Shown piece after piece: positions 4,845 through 5,771 of a DNA stretch of 5,771 bases. Under the pieces are notes generated by a model. It ran no database searches. It was not told the origin of the DNA and was given only the letters and a program-made list of their open reading frames with translations. Within the stretch, counting starts at the first letter, position 1. Each line of letters opens with the position of its first letter. Source of the stretch: Treponema sp. (GTDB lineage: Bacteria > Spirochaetota > Spirochaetia > Treponematales > Breznakiellaceae). The stretch spans positions 1-5,771 of the forward strand of contig JAISLX010000071.1 of assembly GCA_031277045.1 (NCBI GenBank), given 5' to 3'. Made by a program: the position numbers and the translations under genes.

Positions 4845-4850
4845 GAAATT

Positions 4851-5771
4851 ATGCCGGCGGTTTATCGTGTTTCAGCATCAGGTTTTGGGAACGCCGTGTC
4901 CCGCGCCGCCGTTTTTCTGGCTCTTGCCCTGTGCGCCCGCCCGCTGTGCGCCCAAAGAATAGAAGACCCCCTTTCGTTTATCCGCCTAAGCGGGGGGTTT
5001 TCCTACCTTGACCCCGGCAGCCGCGGCATCGCGGAAAACAGCGAATACAATTTCCAGGCCCGTTTAAGCCCCGTTTCCGAATTGACCTTTTCCCGTGGTT
5101 CCGTAACAACATTCGGTTATGTGCTGGAGCTTGAGCGCGACCCGCTTCTTATGAACCGCGTTCTGGCCCGCATCAAGGGCAGATGGGGCGACAAAATTAC
5201 CTACGAAGCGGGCGGGTTTCTGGGCTTTCTAAACCCGGACATAAAGATTCTGAGCCCCGGCGTATCCCTGGCGCTTAACGCCCGCCTGTGGCCCAGCGTT
5301 ACAGCCCGGCTGCGCATCGATTCCGCGCTCAACAGAACGCTGAAAACACCCGGTGATTTTTTACAGGATTTATACGACGCCCGGATTGTCCTTACCCGCG
5401 GACACTTTGTTTTTGACGTGCTGGGAACGTGCCGGATTTTTGTCCGGGGCATACGCGGCGGACTCAACGTTACCAGCCACTGGATAAAAACCGGACTCAA
5501 CATTACGTTTTCCAACCAGAACCTTTTCTTTGACGTAGGCGTTTCAGGCGGGTATCAGATGCTTGCCCTGCGCTATCCCCTTGTTGTGGACCCGCTGAAC
5601 TATTCCTTCCAGAGTATTTTTTTTGGCTGCAATATGCTGTTCCGGCTTTCCCGCAGCGTCGACCTGTTTTTTGACCTGGACAGTTCCATTAACGCGCTGG
5701 AAGCTTCCGCGCAGTCAGGCAGGGACCCCCTGCTGCTGCACCTGAACGTCGGTATATCCTGGGCGCTGGAG
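4851..5771 (+). CDS. Probable outer-membrane beta-barrel protein (3' end outside window)
   Basis: The frame is open from the ATG at 4851 to the last base, 307 codons with no stop. AGGA overlapping the upstream TAG lies four bases before the ATG, so translation is likely coupled to the lipoprotein gene. An N-terminal signal peptide has a hydrophobic core (AAVFLALALC, residues 19-28) and a plausible signal-peptidase-I site after Ala34 (LCA/Q). A GTG at 4896 would give a more compact signal and is an alternative start. The rest is a run of amphipathic beta strands alternating polar and hydrophobic or aromatic residues, such as NFQARLSPVSELTF, VTARLRIDSAL, GLNVTSHWIKTGLNITF and LFFDVGVSGGYQML. 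The last visible segment, LLLHLNVGISWALE, looks like a final strand, so the stop is probably only a few codons beyond the window. It is not assigned to a family. Likely role: an outer-membrane channel or surface scaffold working with the neighbouring lipoproteins. Confidence 0.75.
   Translation, partial: MPAVYRVSASGFGNAVSRAAVFLALALCARPLCAQRIEDPLSFIRLSGGFSYLDPGSRGIAENSEYNFQARLSPVSELTFSRGSVTTFGYVLELERDPLLMNRVLARIKGRWGDKITYEAGGFLGFLNPDIKILSPGVSLALNARLWPSVTARLRIDSALNRTLKTPGDFLQDLYDARIVLTRGHFVFDVLGTCRIFVRGIRGGLNVTSHWIKTGLNITFSNQNLFFDVGVSGGYQMLALRYPLVVDPLNYSFQSIFFGCNMLFRLSRSVDLFFDLDSSINALEASAQSGRDPLLLHLNVGISWALE

Noticed and set aside
5201..5515. 104-residue minus-strand frame at the right end
   Set aside because: It is antisense to the beta-barrel frame, which has a signal peptide, a coupled start and regular amphipathic strands.
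1..5771. CRISPR arrays, tRNA or rRNA genes, insertion sequences
   Set aside because: I looked for regular direct repeats with spacers, cloverleaf-like segments, and transposase motifs with terminal inverted repeats, and found none; the only tandem repeats are the short ones listed.

Overview
The window looks like part of a spirochaete chromosome, most likely a Treponema-type (termite-gut or related anaerobic) lineage. This is inferred from three things: an HndA / histidine-kinase-like ATPase / HndB gene order typical of electron-bifurcating [FeFe]-hydrogenase loci in anaerobes such as treponemes and clostridia; three lipoproteins with relaxed spirochaete-style lipoboxes; and a beta-barrel-like envelope protein. 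Base composition is GC-rich (67% G+C in the row 661-720, falling to 42-47% in parts of the large lipoprotein gene). The species cannot be fixed from the sequence alone.

Layout. Every gene left of about 2580 is on the minus strand and every gene right of 2790 is on the plus strand, so 2578-2793 is a divergent control region. Minus strand, in order of transcription: a 240-residue lipoprotein of unknown function (2577-1855); a 250-bp gap holding two tandem GC hairpin repeats and a terminator-like stem-loop; hndA/nuoE-like [2Fe-2S] subunit (1604-1119); a GHKL ATPase-domain protein (1025-462) preceded by two back-to-back perfect hairpins; and hndB-like [2Fe-2S] protein (389 to beyond base 1). The NADH-binding (HndC/NuoF-like) and catalytic (HndD-like) subunits would be expected beyond the left edge.

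Plus strand: a good sigma70-type promoter (2672-2700) drives a 458-residue lipoprotein (2794-4170) with a ten-G homopolymer just after its lipidated cysteine, then a small lipoprotein with an Ig-like fold pattern (4401-4844), then a signal-peptide-bearing probable outer-membrane beta-barrel (4851 to beyond the right edge). The last two are translationally coupled and look like one surface operon. The barrel gene has no stop inside the window.

How it fits together: the left half is energy metabolism (part of an NAD(P)- and ferredoxin-linked hydrogenase), the right half is cell-surface display. The most notable signals are the G10 tract, a plausible phase-variation switch for the large lipoprotein; a 5' leader that can pair with its own Shine-Dalgarno; and the paired hairpins occupying the ribosome-binding region of the ATPase gene.
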